DNA from: Flectonema sp. DT1601
Lineage: Eukaryota; Euglenozoa; Diplonemea; Diplonemida; Diplonemidae
Reading direction: 5' to 3'
Assembly: GCA_964019425.1 (NCBI GenBank)
Contig: OZ025809.1
Coordinates: 558,001-622,000, forward strand
Length of the DNA: 64,000 bases
Part shown: positions 47,824 through 57,839 of the stretch, one piece after another
Layout of the letters: each line of letters starts with the position of its first letter
Position numbering within the stretch: position 1 is the stretch's first letter
Notes under the pieces: model-generated
What the model was told of the DNA's origin: nothing
The model's database searches: none
What the model saw: only the letters and a program-made list of their open reading frames with translations
Made by a program: the position numbers and the translations under genes

Positions 47824-48550
47824 GGGTGAGGTTGCAATTGTAATTTAATCACATGTTGCTGTAGTAACTCACAGCAACAGAAGACCCAATCCGTAGCCGT
47901 TTCCGAAGACTCAGCAATGGATTGTTGAATTAGCTTCAACTGAAAGGTTCAGCTTTTCACCTTGTCTGGCTTAACAAAAACATCGAAAGGGAAAAAAATA
48001 AAAGGAATATTAATACCTACTTGTAACCAACTGTGTGGATTCCACATTGCATAAGAACAAAGAAAGAAGGAAATCACAACTGAGGATAAATCCCTTTTCA
48101 CTATGAGGAAGGCAAGGAGAAGATACAACTTATCTAAAGCTCAGGTCAGTTCATAACAATAACACAGAATACTATTCTTTATGTAGCATGTTGAAGGAAC
48201 CCTCAAAGACTCTTCTAGTGTGGAAGGATACATCTTTCTCACATAACACAAGAGTGTGAATGATATTAATAGTATCCATCACAAGAAAGAGTCATCAGGG
48301 ATCTCCTCATCTTATGCACAAGGAGCGCCGCATTCAACGTGGGATTGTGAACAACACAACAAATCTTGTCTACGCTCTCAAAGAGAACTCATCGTTAACA
48401 TTATTATTATTATTATCATAATTATGGTTTCTTTTTGTACCAAAGTTTATACTCTTTCCATACAGGCAAGTAATTAAAAAATCAAATACAACCCTGTGAG
48501 ATTCTCTGAATGACTGGATGGCAGTTATTTTAGTTTTTATTTTCAGATAA
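47824..48550 (+). repeat. long repeat family B, copy 2
   Basis: It matches 14950-16455 in three colinear parts, the first (47824-48261) almost identical. It shows GTAACTCACAGCAACAGAAG, ATCCGTAGCCGTTTCCGAAG and GGATGGCAGTTATTTTAG near its end. It is shorter than copy 1 because about 750 bases between the later parts are absent. Confidence 0.75.
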
Positions 48551-48656
48551 AAGATATGACAGTAATACTTAGAGCACAATAAAATGACAAATAATAAATA
48601 AACTGTTCTTAAATCTGAACAGTTTCTTCTCCGACGTCGTTCGGTGCAAAAAAAGA
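48538..48656 (+). repeat. repeat family A, copy 7
   Basis: TTTCAGATAAAAGATATGAC, AGTAATACTTAG, then AAATCTGAACAGTTTCTTCT and CCGACGTCGTTCGGTGC with an A run. It abuts the end of family B copy 2. Confidence 0.7.
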
Positions 48657-48811
48657 AAAAGATGGGGAATTTTTCTTCTTTTTTCTTTTTGCAATTGGAA
48701 AAGTGTCATTCATTAGACGACTTTCAATTTTAATTTGCAGGTCATCACAGCGTGAATAGAATGCTACTAAAATAAAAAATAAAACTGGGAAGGGGTGAAA
48801 CCTTGACAATG

Positions 48812-48918
48812 TAAACAGAGTTAACAATTTTAGGGTATTAAAACAAAATTAATATCAAAGTACTTTGACTAAAAGTTGTTAGACAAGGTACGTTTAGAAA
48901 AGGTACGTTTAGAAAAAA
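48812..48918 (+). repeat. repeat family D, copy 3 (rearranged)
   Basis: AACAATTTTAGGGTATTAAA...AAAATTAATATCAAAGTACT, with the phrase GGTACGTTTAGAAAA present twice in a row, leading straight into block Y copy 2. Confidence 0.6.
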
Positions 48919-49097
48919 GAATGAAAATACATAGTTAATAAACCGTTACTAAACTAAAAGTGGGAGGGGGACAAAAAAGCCTATTGCAATAATACTAATT
49001 AGCGATGCATATCAACGGAACCCTTTACTGACGAACAGCGTATCTCTTGCCAAACTGCGCAATTGATAAACTTTATCATCGCCATGGGAAGAAAAAA
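48917..49097 (+). repeat. block Y, copy 2
   Basis: It matches 46411-46593 with a few substitutions. It is followed immediately by block X copy 2, so the X-Y order is reversed relative to 46.3 kb. Confidence 0.8.
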
Positions 49098-49198
49098 CAG
49101 GTAAATGACAGTCAGTTTACCTGTGTCGGACTACAAACTACTAAGAAAAAGTAAAGCTAGGAGGTAGCTTGATACTATGGTGGGGAGGGGGGCAAAAA
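49098..49198 (+). repeat. block X, copy 2
   Basis: It matches 46313-46410 almost exactly and is followed by a truncated block Y. Confidence 0.8.
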
Positions 49199-49311
49199 GC
49201 CTATTGCAATAATACTAATTAGCGATGCATATCAACGGAACCCTTTACTGACGAACAGCGTATCTCTTGCCTAACTGCGCAACTGATAAACCTTATCATC
49301 GCCAAGCATGG
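49199..49311 (+). repeat. block Y, copy 3 (5'-truncated)
   Basis: It starts at GCCTATTGCAATAATACT and runs to AACCTTATCATCGCCA, matching the right two thirds of block Y. Confidence 0.75.
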
Positions 49312-49334
49312 GGACAGAGGATAACAAATAAATA

Positions 49335-49443
49335 AAATATTTCGTTGAACGCAGACAGGATCCTGTCGTACGGAAAAATAAATTATAATCACAAGAAATA
49401 ACGGTTTTTCAATCTGCATGGTTTCTTCTCCGACTACGTTGGT

Positions 49444-49474
<31 letters not shown>
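49335..49474 (+). repeat. repeat family A, copy 8
   Basis: AATATTTCGTTGAACGCAG, a perfect palindrome GACAGGATCCTGTC, AAGAAATAACGG, CAATCTGCATGGTTTCTTCT, CCGACTACGTTGG, then a 30-base A run. The left inverted end is missing. Confidence 0.75.
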
Positions 49475-49477
<3 letters not shown>

Positions 49478-49582
49478 TATTGGGAGAAAAAACAAACCAA
49501 GCGGCTAGAAGGAAAAAGCGTAACGTAACAAAACTCCGCTTGATGCCTACTTCGCATTATTTTGATTCGGTTTAGTAATAAA

Positions 49583-49645
49583 GTTTATTTACGAAGCCTA
49601 GGAAGTCAAAATTCAGGAAAAGGCTCAAGAGGGTATCAGTTGGAT
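49583..49645 (+). repeat. repeat family F, copy 3 (uninterrupted)
   Basis: TTTATTTACGAAGCCTAGGA, AGTCAAAATTCAGGAAAAGG, CTCAAGAGGGTATCAGTTGG. It is the second empty-site counterpart of 45371-45599. Confidence 0.75.
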
Positions 49646-50060
49646 CGATTTTACTTGAAATACTAATAACGATGAAAACATTCTGTTGTACTAAAGTTAA
49701 CTAATTATTACATCTGTAGAACAGTTAACTCACTCTTTGATTGAGGGGAGGGGGTGAAACAATGTAAAAAAAAAAAAAAAAAAAAACACAAAACACAAAA
49801 AAAGGGGGAAAAATAATCGGAGGGTATTTTAATGGAGGTTGAATGCTTGCATCAGAAACGTTATAAATCAGTGATATGATTCAGTAGGGGTGATACTTTC
49901 GACGACGTAAAACAGTAATAAACATTAGTATACTTAAGGTAAGTAATAAGGTTAAACTGACAATTTGGACAGAAGACTTAAGTCTGGTTCGGACGGGAGA
50001 AGAATACTGACAACACGATCAGACATTGGATTCCTATTCTACGGATAAAAAAGGGGGAAA

Positions 50061-50155
50061 AAAAAAACCATTCAGATCCTTATATTTTTGTTTATCGCAG
50101 ACAGTAATTCTGACGCACGGGGAAATATGTAACACTTTGTAGGTGCAAAAAAAAA
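50061..50155 (+). repeat. repeat family A, copy 9 (short)
   Basis: AAACCATTCAGATCCTT, TTTATCGCAGACAGTAATTC, TGACGCACGGGGAAAT, ending TTTGTAGGTGC plus an A run. The right inverted end and hairpin are deleted. Confidence 0.7.
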
Positions 50156-50240
50156 CAAAAAATAAAAAATAAAAATAAAAAAAGTTGTATTTATAATATT
50201 GTATAAAAATGTATGAGGACCTGCAGAAAAAACCCCCCCC

Positions 50241-50425
50241 CAATTTCTGCCAGGCTATCCTGTGGGCACTCAGCACCCAATCCGAGCCACAACCCCACGA
50301 AAATACTATCAAAAAGTCCAGCTCGCGGTCCGGGGGTCCAGTACCTGATTTAGGTTTTTTTGGATAGCATTTTCGTGGAGTGGTGGGCTCGGATTGGCGT
50401 CCACAGGATAGCCTGACAGAAATTG
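50241..50425. mobile_element. foldback element with ~65-70 bp inverted arms
   Basis: The left arm 50241-50310 (CAATTTCTGCCAGGCTATCC, TGTGGG...CCAATCCGAGCC, CCACGAAAATACTATC) pairs with the right arm 50361-50425 (GGATAGCATTTTCGTGG, GGCTCGGATTGG, CCACAGGATAGCCTGACAG, AAATTG). The ~50-base centre is different in composition (GCTCGCGGTCCGGGGG). It could be a foldback or MITE-type DNA element, or a long hairpin RNA source. No coding capacity is seen. Confidence 0.75.
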
Positions 50426-50574
50426 AGGGGTGTGACTTGATACTATGATAAAATATAAAGCAACTTGAAACTGGCTAAAACAAATCTGGGGTTCGGCCGA
50501 ATCTGGTTGCAATAAAAAGAGACCAACAGTTGGTATCGATAAAATCCCATATGTGTTGTCGAATATGGGGATTT

Positions 50575-50632
50575 AGGGGCCACGTACTACAGGTTGAGGC
50601 CCCATGCCTGTAACCCGTTACAGCTTAAAAAC
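50575..50632 (+). repeat. repeat family E, copy 3
   Basis: TTAGGGGCCACGTACTACAG, GTTGAGGCCCCATGCC, TGTAACCCGTTACAGCTTA, the same word order as 45853-45910. Confidence 0.7.
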
Positions 50633-52050
50633 TAATATTTCTTTACGCACTTCAAAATCAAATAAATATTAAAGGAAAATTTGAAAAAGAAAAACTATTT
50701 TTCAAAAAATTCTGGCTCGTAGAACACTGGTCTACCGGCCTGGGATTCCGAGGCACTACAGGAAGTAAAGATAAATAACCAACAAGGGGGAATTTAACAC
50801 GATACGAAAAGAGTATAAGGGGGGGAGGGTTTCTGCACCGCCTCATATTTAAAAAAGGATAGAGAAATTGAGAATCGAAGTCAAACATCGACACAAGGGA
50901 TACTCAGAAAAATAAAGTATCAATCCCCAGAGACAATGGCACATGCCTCCTTCTTCAAGACAGAGGCAATGATTGCTGAGTGTATATAAAACCAGAAAGA
51001 GCATCTCAAGAATTTAAATTTCAAAAAAAAAAAAGGATAGATCAAAAATATATCCTTGTTTTTACACGTTAATATAACCTTTTTATTATTATTATTATTT
51101 TTTTTTTTTTTTTTCCAATAAAACTTGCTTCAGTGATGTTCCTCGATCACTATTACTTTGAAACACGAAAATAGATCAAAAAAGGAGAGAGAGATAATTA
51201 TCGTAAGAAAAAAAAAAAGAAAGAAAAAAAAAAAAAAAAAAAAACCACATTTATGACTGCTATGTCGATCGAACCAAGAACTAACGCTTTCATGGACAGT
51301 GGTGGTGATTAGATGAAGCAAGTCAATCTAGCGATTACTTTTACTTTATGTTTTTTGTTCATAAGTAATTCACAGATAAGCACTATAACCTTCTTTTTTT
51401 TTTTTTTTGATGAAGTAGAACAGAGCATGTTCAAGGTTTTGTCATTCACGACATAACTCGCACGAAACAAACCAAAATAAGACAGCACAAACACAATTAC
51501 CAAAAAAGCTTTTAAGGGTTACCCAGAAAAAATAAAAAGAATTACTAAGCAAGCCCGTAAGAGGTAAAAAAAAACAATCATTGTTTGTCACAGATTGATG
51601 CGTAAAAACTTTCAACACATAATAAAAAAAAAAAGGGAAAAAGATTTAAATGGACAATGTTTTCTAAATATATTTGAAGGACATTTTTCGGAGGTTTTAT
51701 TTTTCATTTTTTTGTGAAGGTCGTACACTTTTTGACGATGAACTCAATCACCCTGATTCACCTACGCCAGTCAAATCATCTGTTTCCATTTTTTTTTTTT
51801 TCTTCTTCTCTAATTTTCCTCCCCGTCCAAACATCGCCATATGTGATCGAAAAAGAAATATAGGGAGAGGAATGATTTTCTTTTTCGTTAATAATAAAAA
51901 GAAAAAGAAAAAGAAAAAGAGATATAACAAATACGAACTAATTAACACAGCAGAAGGGATAGAATCTGTAGTAACAACAAAAGTACACTTTATGTTAAAA
52001 CCAGTATTCTGGTTAATACATTTATTTTTTGATTTTCTTTTTGTCAACTA

Positions 52051-53907
52051 TCAGACATATCCCCCCTCCGTATATGGTGAGTTAATTGATTGTTTGAATC
52101 CGTTCTCCTGTGTTTGAAGCATTGGAGATTGGATGGCCTCACCACGGTAATTCGGTTTAGTAAATGACGTCAGTTCCACGTCGTGTCTTATAAGCTGGTT
52201 TATTGGTGCAGCGACAGTCATCTGACCCATCTCCTCAAAATTACCATAAGTACCTTCCTCAATTGCTTGAAGGTCAAAGTCGCCTTGATATTCCTTTAAA
52301 GCAGCAGACAGATATAGGAGGTCTCTCATCACGTCATTTCTATCTTCCTGCGGATCTTTGATGCAGGCAACATAGGTACCCATAATAATATGCAACACGA
52401 TGTCAGTAAATACTACTTTCGATGAAAAGAATCCAGCCATAAATGATATGACCATCCTAGCAACTGTTCTAGGCTTCAGAGCGTTTTCAATAACCTTGAT
52501 GCCCTCAGCCTTCAACGCTAATATATGAGCTGCTTTCAATACTCCGAATATCAAACCCACAATAGCTAATATTTTCAACAGAAGAGCTGCTCTGTTGAGC
52601 TTTCCCACAAGGGATATAGCATCATGAAGTTTGTTGGCTCTCAATAATCTTCCGTGAAACATGATGTACAACGACACAGAGGATGTCATAAAAATAGCTG
52701 TAAACATAGTAGGAAAAGTTCCTACAACGATCAGTATAATTGCACATAAGAACATTGTCACAGGTAAGGCAGCTGCTTGCAATAATACTAACAACCAAGT
52801 GGTCAGTCTGGCTCCCGGAAATGTAATTTTTGAGATACGCAATCCGCCCTGAAGTCCCATTAAGATACCAAGCACACCAGGTGCTAAAGACTTCATGACA
52901 ATAAACGATGATATCAATGTTGGTACGTACACCAATAATCTTAAAACTGTACCCATAAGCCCCAGAGCAAAGGAACCATTTTCAATGTTAAGTTTAAGTT
53001 CGTTTGCAAAAGCGTTTCCAATTTCATGGGCTTTTTTACTGCAGACGTCAGTATCCTTTAATTCAACTCCTGTTACACTTGCGATAATCGGAAGTCCAGA
53101 AGATGCCAATGACCTACAGTAGTCTTGAACCATTCTCTGAGGACTGTCAATTTCCATCCAAGGCACCATAAAGAACGCAAACGGCATTAAAAATGTCAAA
53201 CAAAATCCAGTCACAGTTAAAAACCTCGACTGATTAAGATCATGCCAACGGTATGCCGCAAAAGTGTAAAATGAGAGGGATAGAACTGCTTGGCTGAATG
53301 GAATTATTTCAAACATCTGTTCTTTGAAATGTTTTCGGAGGATCGTTGTATCGGACAAGTCTTCATCACCAGCAACAACAGCAGAAAAAGAACCGCTTGA
53401 GTAGACATTTATCAATGACAATACCAATGCTGCTATATAAAATAACATCGCTGTAGTCAGTTGTGTTCTTCTCCAACAAAGCATGGCCTTTGGTAAATGT
53501 CTAAGACTGTATCTTTGATCAACAGATCCACTTTCTAGGATAGTGTTTTCTAAAACTGTTGGTGTCATTGTTCGGAGGTCACTTGAGAATATTCTTCTAA
53601 CCTCTTCTTTACTATGTGGTGGGAGTAACATCGCAAAGCTTTGAGACAATAGTCCACCAGGCCTCGTCTCCGATGATCTGGCAATGTAACACGATACTAG
53701 TAGCAGTCCAGCAACTACTGCAAAATTAATAGCGAGTCCCATCCATTTCAAAGGGGATGAACCATCCACATCAGGCACACTTGTCTCAGGTACGTCTGTT
53801 TCAAACACTGTTGGGAATGCTGTTGGATAGTCCGTCAGTGGTTGTGCCACACAACCCACCCAGTTCAGTATCACCACCACTACGGTTAAATAATTTTTCG
53901 CTTCCAT
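52051..53907 (-). CDS. unrecognised polytopic membrane protein
   Basis: A single exon of 618 residues. A signal peptide (about 1-21, VGCVAQ) is followed by a short Thr/Pro/Asp-rich luminal stretch (DYPTAFPTVFETDVPETSVP). About ten hydrophobic segments come next, near 56, 150, 207, 236, 318, 345, 376, 404, 445 and 490-525. A soluble cytoplasmic-type tail of ~100 residues (DPQEDRNDVMRDLLYLSAAL) closes the protein. I do not recognise a family. The layout of paired hydrophobic segments with Pro/Gly-rich turns suits a transporter or channel-like protein, but no signature motif is visible. An 18-base A run ends two bases before the ATG on the gene strand. Confidence 0.75.
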   Translation of the reverse strand: MEAKNYLTVVVVILNWVGCVAQPLTDYPTAFPTVFETDVPETSVPDVDGSSPLKWMGLAINFAVVAGLLLVSCYIARSSETRPGGLLSQSFAMLLPPHSKEEVRRIFSSDLRTMTPTVLENTILESGSVDQRYSLRHLPKAMLCWRRTQLTTAMLFYIAALVLSLINVYSSGSFSAVVAGDEDLSDTTILRKHFKEQMFEIIPFSQAVLSLSFYTFAAYRWHDLNQSRFLTVTGFCLTFLMPFAFFMVPWMEIDSPQRMVQDYCRSLASSGLPIIASVTGVELKDTDVCSKKAHEIGNAFANELKLNIENGSFALGLMGTVLRLLVYVPTLISSFIVMKSLAPGVLGILMGLQGGLRISKITFPGARLTTWLLVLLQAAALPVTMFLCAIILIVVGTFPTMFTAIFMTSSVSLYIMFHGRLLRANKLHDAISLVGKLNRAALLLKILAIVGLIFGVLKAAHILALKAEGIKVIENALKPRTVARMVISFMAGFFSSKVVFTDIVLHIIMGTYVACIKDPQEDRNDVMRDLLYLSAALKEYQGDFDLQAIEEGTYGNFEEMGQMTVAAPINQLIRHDVELTSFTKPNYRGEAIQSPMLQTQENGFKQSINSPYTEGGYV

Positions 53908-54889
53908 ATTTTTTTTTTTTTTTTTTTTTGAAAAAAACCTTTCTAAAAATTTCTGCAGAGAGATACCGTATTATCAAGCTCCAAGGAACAACAATCTCAG
54001 ACAATCTTCTTAACTGTCAACGGCAGCGTGGTAATGACTGCAAATACATAAATAATTCCACTGGGCCACGTGAAATTAGATGAGCGCCACTTGCCTATGT
54101 TACCGTAACAGAGGGGGAAAGAAAAGGATAAAGAATAAGAAAATTCCTAAGTCGTAGTTTTGTATTGGGAAATATCTTCGACTCTGAGGGGGTGATGGAA
54201 TTATTTTATCCAGCCATTTACCATCCCTCCAGAGAGGATAAAGAGAAGGGGAGAAACTTGCGAACAGTCGAAAATCCAGGAAATACTCACGGGAATTACT
54301 TCGATGTAGCCGTGAAATACTCATCGGCGGGAGAGGAGAGGAAATAAAGGCACGCAGTGAACTAGAAGAGCTGTACTCGATTTTGATAAGCGAGAAATAC
54401 ACAATACCGCTACTCGTCGGCTTACTGAAAAGGTGATTACAACCAAAGAAACGAATTGGAAACAGTTCACGTGCACATAAAACAAGCAAAAAATCAAAAA
54501 AAACGTTAGCAAAATTATAGAAAACGAGATTTTTCTATTTTAAAAAAAAAAAATGAGGAGAGGAAAGAAAAAACGGCATAAGTGACTTTCTACGGAAGGA
54601 TTTCATTCTTTGTTTTTTTTAAAATAAGAACGAACAGACTACCCCCTATTTTTGACAAAAAATCAACTTGATAACAGATAATCACCGTAGACAGTTAAGT
54701 GTCACTTACACCAACATTTGCAGCAACCGCCAATTCTGAAAAATATTTCTTCAAGGAATGGGGCCCACGAAAACTGCGAAACGAACATTTACACAGAAAA
54801 AGGGAAAACACACTAAGTCACGTTTAAACATACGTAGCTGATACTATACTGATGGGAAAGAAAATAAAAATATATCTTATCCCCCTCAC
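53908..54889. other. intergenic spacer
   Basis: No supported gene. It is the 5' flank of the polytopic membrane protein gene, starting with an 18-base T run, and the 3' flank of the beta-helix gene. Frames at 54100-54512 on the minus strand have no recognisable content. Confidence 0.45.
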
Positions 54890-57548
54890 TTATGGGTAGA
54901 AGGATAGCTTCTCTTTGGAAATCTCAATTATCTGGTTTATTTTATTTTATTTCTTTGCAACAGATTACAGTAAACGTCAGGAATACAAAACAAAATAAAA
55001 AAATAAAAAAACACACCTCTTCTGTACTTAAAGGCGGGCTCAATGTAGAGTTGCGGTCTTGCCCCAACTCCTGCCACTTTGCGAATGTTATATTTGTTTC
55101 ACACACTTCTCCAAATGTAGAATTTGGTGAATAGAGTTGGTTGTCAAAAGTCTGTTTTTTTGGGTTTTTTTTTTTTTTTTTTTCTGTTCTCTTCTTTTCT
55201 AAGCTGATACAACCAAATCACAATAAGTTAATAAATAAAGTTCAAACCTGATAGACTTCAGCTGTCAAGTCGTCAATATGACAACGGTTAAAGCTGTAAA
55301 AGATACCATCCTGAGTAATACATTGATTGTGCGTGAAATACTGATTAGCAAACACACAGTTACCGTCACTCTGGCAACGCTCACCGTTTGCAGATCTGTT
55401 TGGTATGCCAGGGTATACAATTAAATTATGATCACACGACTTGGAACGGCCTAAGTAGTTTTTGCATCCACCCCAAACCAAAACATTAGAAGTGTCATTA
55501 TAAAACTGACTGCCGTCATCGTGATCAATAGGCCACAGGGAGTTGTATCCATTGATCAGAAAGTTTTTGTAAATGTGGGACTGTGCTTTGATTATTGAAG
55601 AGCCTTTGAGATTGAATTTCTCACTCACAGGAAAACCATCGTCAACACCACTTCTTGTTAAGTATGGTTGACGATCCCAACTGTTGAACCCGCCATGATC
55701 ACCTGTTTCTCTAACATGATTAAACATTAAGTTTCCTGACATGTAATAAGCTCCTCCAAAACCATCGTTGTAGTTAAACCCAGCTCTTGGACCGTTGTAG
55801 CAAATGTTTCCAATTACAGTCGAGTTAGCAGTCAATGATTGAAAATAACAAGAAGTTTGTTTACCATAAATACCATACTCGTGAATGTGGTTGTAGTTGA
55901 TAGTGTTATTTTTAGGGTAGGTTGGGAGCATTCCGTCAATTCCGTTGGTTTTTCCGAGTGAGACGATACCAGAATCTCCGGTTTTATAAAATTCATTCGA
56001 AATAACATTTGAAAAAGTTACATTGTTCGATAAAATCAAAGCATTTCCACCTGTTTCAATAAATTCACATCCGAAGACTGTTACGTAATGAGAGTCTTCA
56101 ATGTAAACAGCAGCATCTCTATGAATAGTCCAATCACCACCAGAAGGAACTTCATACTGCTCCATGTACGTTGCTGTTGTTTGCGTGAATGTAATTCCCT
56201 GAAGTTGAATATTGTTTGCATTCTTTATTTCTAATAAGGTGCTCAATGTTGGGATTGTCACCTCCGGGAACCCACCAACGGTGCTGTTTGGGTAAAGGTA
56301 AACGGTGTCTGTATCTTCATCGAAAAACCATTCACCAGGAACGTCTAACTCCTCAATTATGTTGTCAACGTAGTAGTGGTTAGTACTCATGTCAGCACCT
56401 CTACCTTCTTGATAACCTCCATATGCGAGTGATATAGTTGATTCTGATCTGTTTTGAATTCTAAACATCCATCCCCCCCAAAGAGATGAGTGAATCATGT
56501 GAATAATTCCAGTCGTTGGATTCTTCCATTCCCGAGGAAGGTCCCCCTTTGCAATTCCAAAGTCTGCTGGTCTTGCGAAAGGACTTCCATAACGACAGAA
56601 CAATGAATTATTAGTCCATCCCATTCCAGGTAATGGTTTGTTGTAAACAGGATGTCCAGCAGGGGGATCATAAATGTGGTAGCTGAATGTCGCGTATGTT
56701 GCATTACACTCTTTACCACATCCAACTGTTGGTGAGTTTCCTCTGTTTGGACCGATGGCAACTGTAGCCACATGAGTTCCTGGATTCTGGTTGCGCTTAC
56801 CTGTTAGTGATTTCAACCAGTTGCACTTTTCATTGTCAAACTGTGGTCTTGTAAAGCATTGTCCCGAAGTAACTGACGGATCTCCGTTTGGATACTTTGC
56901 TCTAATCATTCTCTCACCATTTGCGAACAATTGGTTCACAACTTCTGGTCCTAAGTTTGGTCCTCTCTTAGGAAGATTTACCTTTGCTTGATGAACCTTA
57001 CAGTCTGGTAGTAAATCACTACATTCCCAATTTTTAATAATGTTACCTGCTCCTGATATGGTTACGTTTTCAGTTCCATGCTCAGAGATGTAGGCGGAGA
57101 TTGTAAGATGAGAATGTTTAGCAGAAAGTGATATCGTCTCATTTAAATAATAAACACCACCTCTTAAATATAAGAACCGCTGACTAGACATCTGCGGCAG
57201 GTTGTCAACAGCATGACTTATTGACTTCCAAGGTGAGGTGATGGACCCGACATTGCTGTCGGAACCTTTGTTAGTATCAACAAACCAGCTGTTTGTATAA
57301 CTTGTAGGTTTGCTGAGTAGTTCTCTTGCTGGTTTTGCGTCTTTTTGTGGGACCGTTCCACTGCAATTCCACAAATATAAACCATCGCTGAGTGAGTTCT
57401 GATTCATTGCAGGAATCCTATCAGGGAACCTTGATCCGTATTTCATGGCCAATTCGTGAATGGCGCATTCTAACTCTTTCATGTTTGGTGGTATTGGAGG
57501 ATATGGTAGCGTAGCCACCGCCATCAACATCACTGGTAACGTTATCAT
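54890..57548 (-). CDS. secreted right-handed beta-helix (pectate-lyase-like fold) protein
   Basis: Three exons (57548-55248, 55151-55017, 54931-54890) give about 825 residues. A signal peptide lies at 1-17. After ~90 residues comes the FVDTNKGSDSNVGSITSPWK signature (DUF1565-like start of many secreted parallel beta-helices), and then repeated short strands with Asn ladders: NVTISGAG, NNIQLQGITF, NNVTFSNV, NTINYNHIHEYG, NSTVIGNICYNG. The second exon encodes NQLYSPN...FAKWQELGQDRNST, the tail usual for these proteins, and a third exon gives IIEISKEKLSFYP before the stop. The last two exons restore that expected C-terminal region. Many Asn-X-Ser/Thr sites agree with secretion. The substrate is probably a polysaccharide, but no catalytic residues can be assigned by eye. 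Confidence 0.82.
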
Positions 57549-57839
57549 TTTATTAATAAACCTGTTTTATGAGTGAAAAGAAAAAGGAGTTAAACCAAAT
57601 ACACGTTTGACATCATTATAGTCTACGATAGTTTTTTTATCATAACAATCCTATAAATAGAATACAAGAGAGGCATGTTCGAAACAAACAGATACAATAA
57701 ATATAAAAGGTACAGGGAATAGGAAGCTATGTATCAAAGAGAGGGAACGATAATATGTAAAGCCCCAATCGTTAAGCAGGTCTGCTTTGATTTCTAGTGG
57801 CCGGTTGACGTGTTTTGTATTCCTGCTCTTTGAGCGGCT
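57549..57839. other. short spacer between the beta-helix and F-box genes
   Basis: About 290 bases with no repeat or RNA gene seen. On the gene strand an AAAACAG lies about 15 bases before the beta-helix ATG and could serve as a trans-splice or 5'-UTR acceptor. Confidence 0.4.

Larger units (their letters stand above)
49646..52050. other. gene-free accessory region, right end
   Basis: No conserved ORF. It holds family A copy 9, the foldback element, family E copy 3 and long A/T runs (49768, 51101, 51220, 51395). Frames at 51674-52117 (+) and 51748-52047 (-) are built on homopolymers and overlap the 3' end of the membrane-protein gene. Confidence 0.5.
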
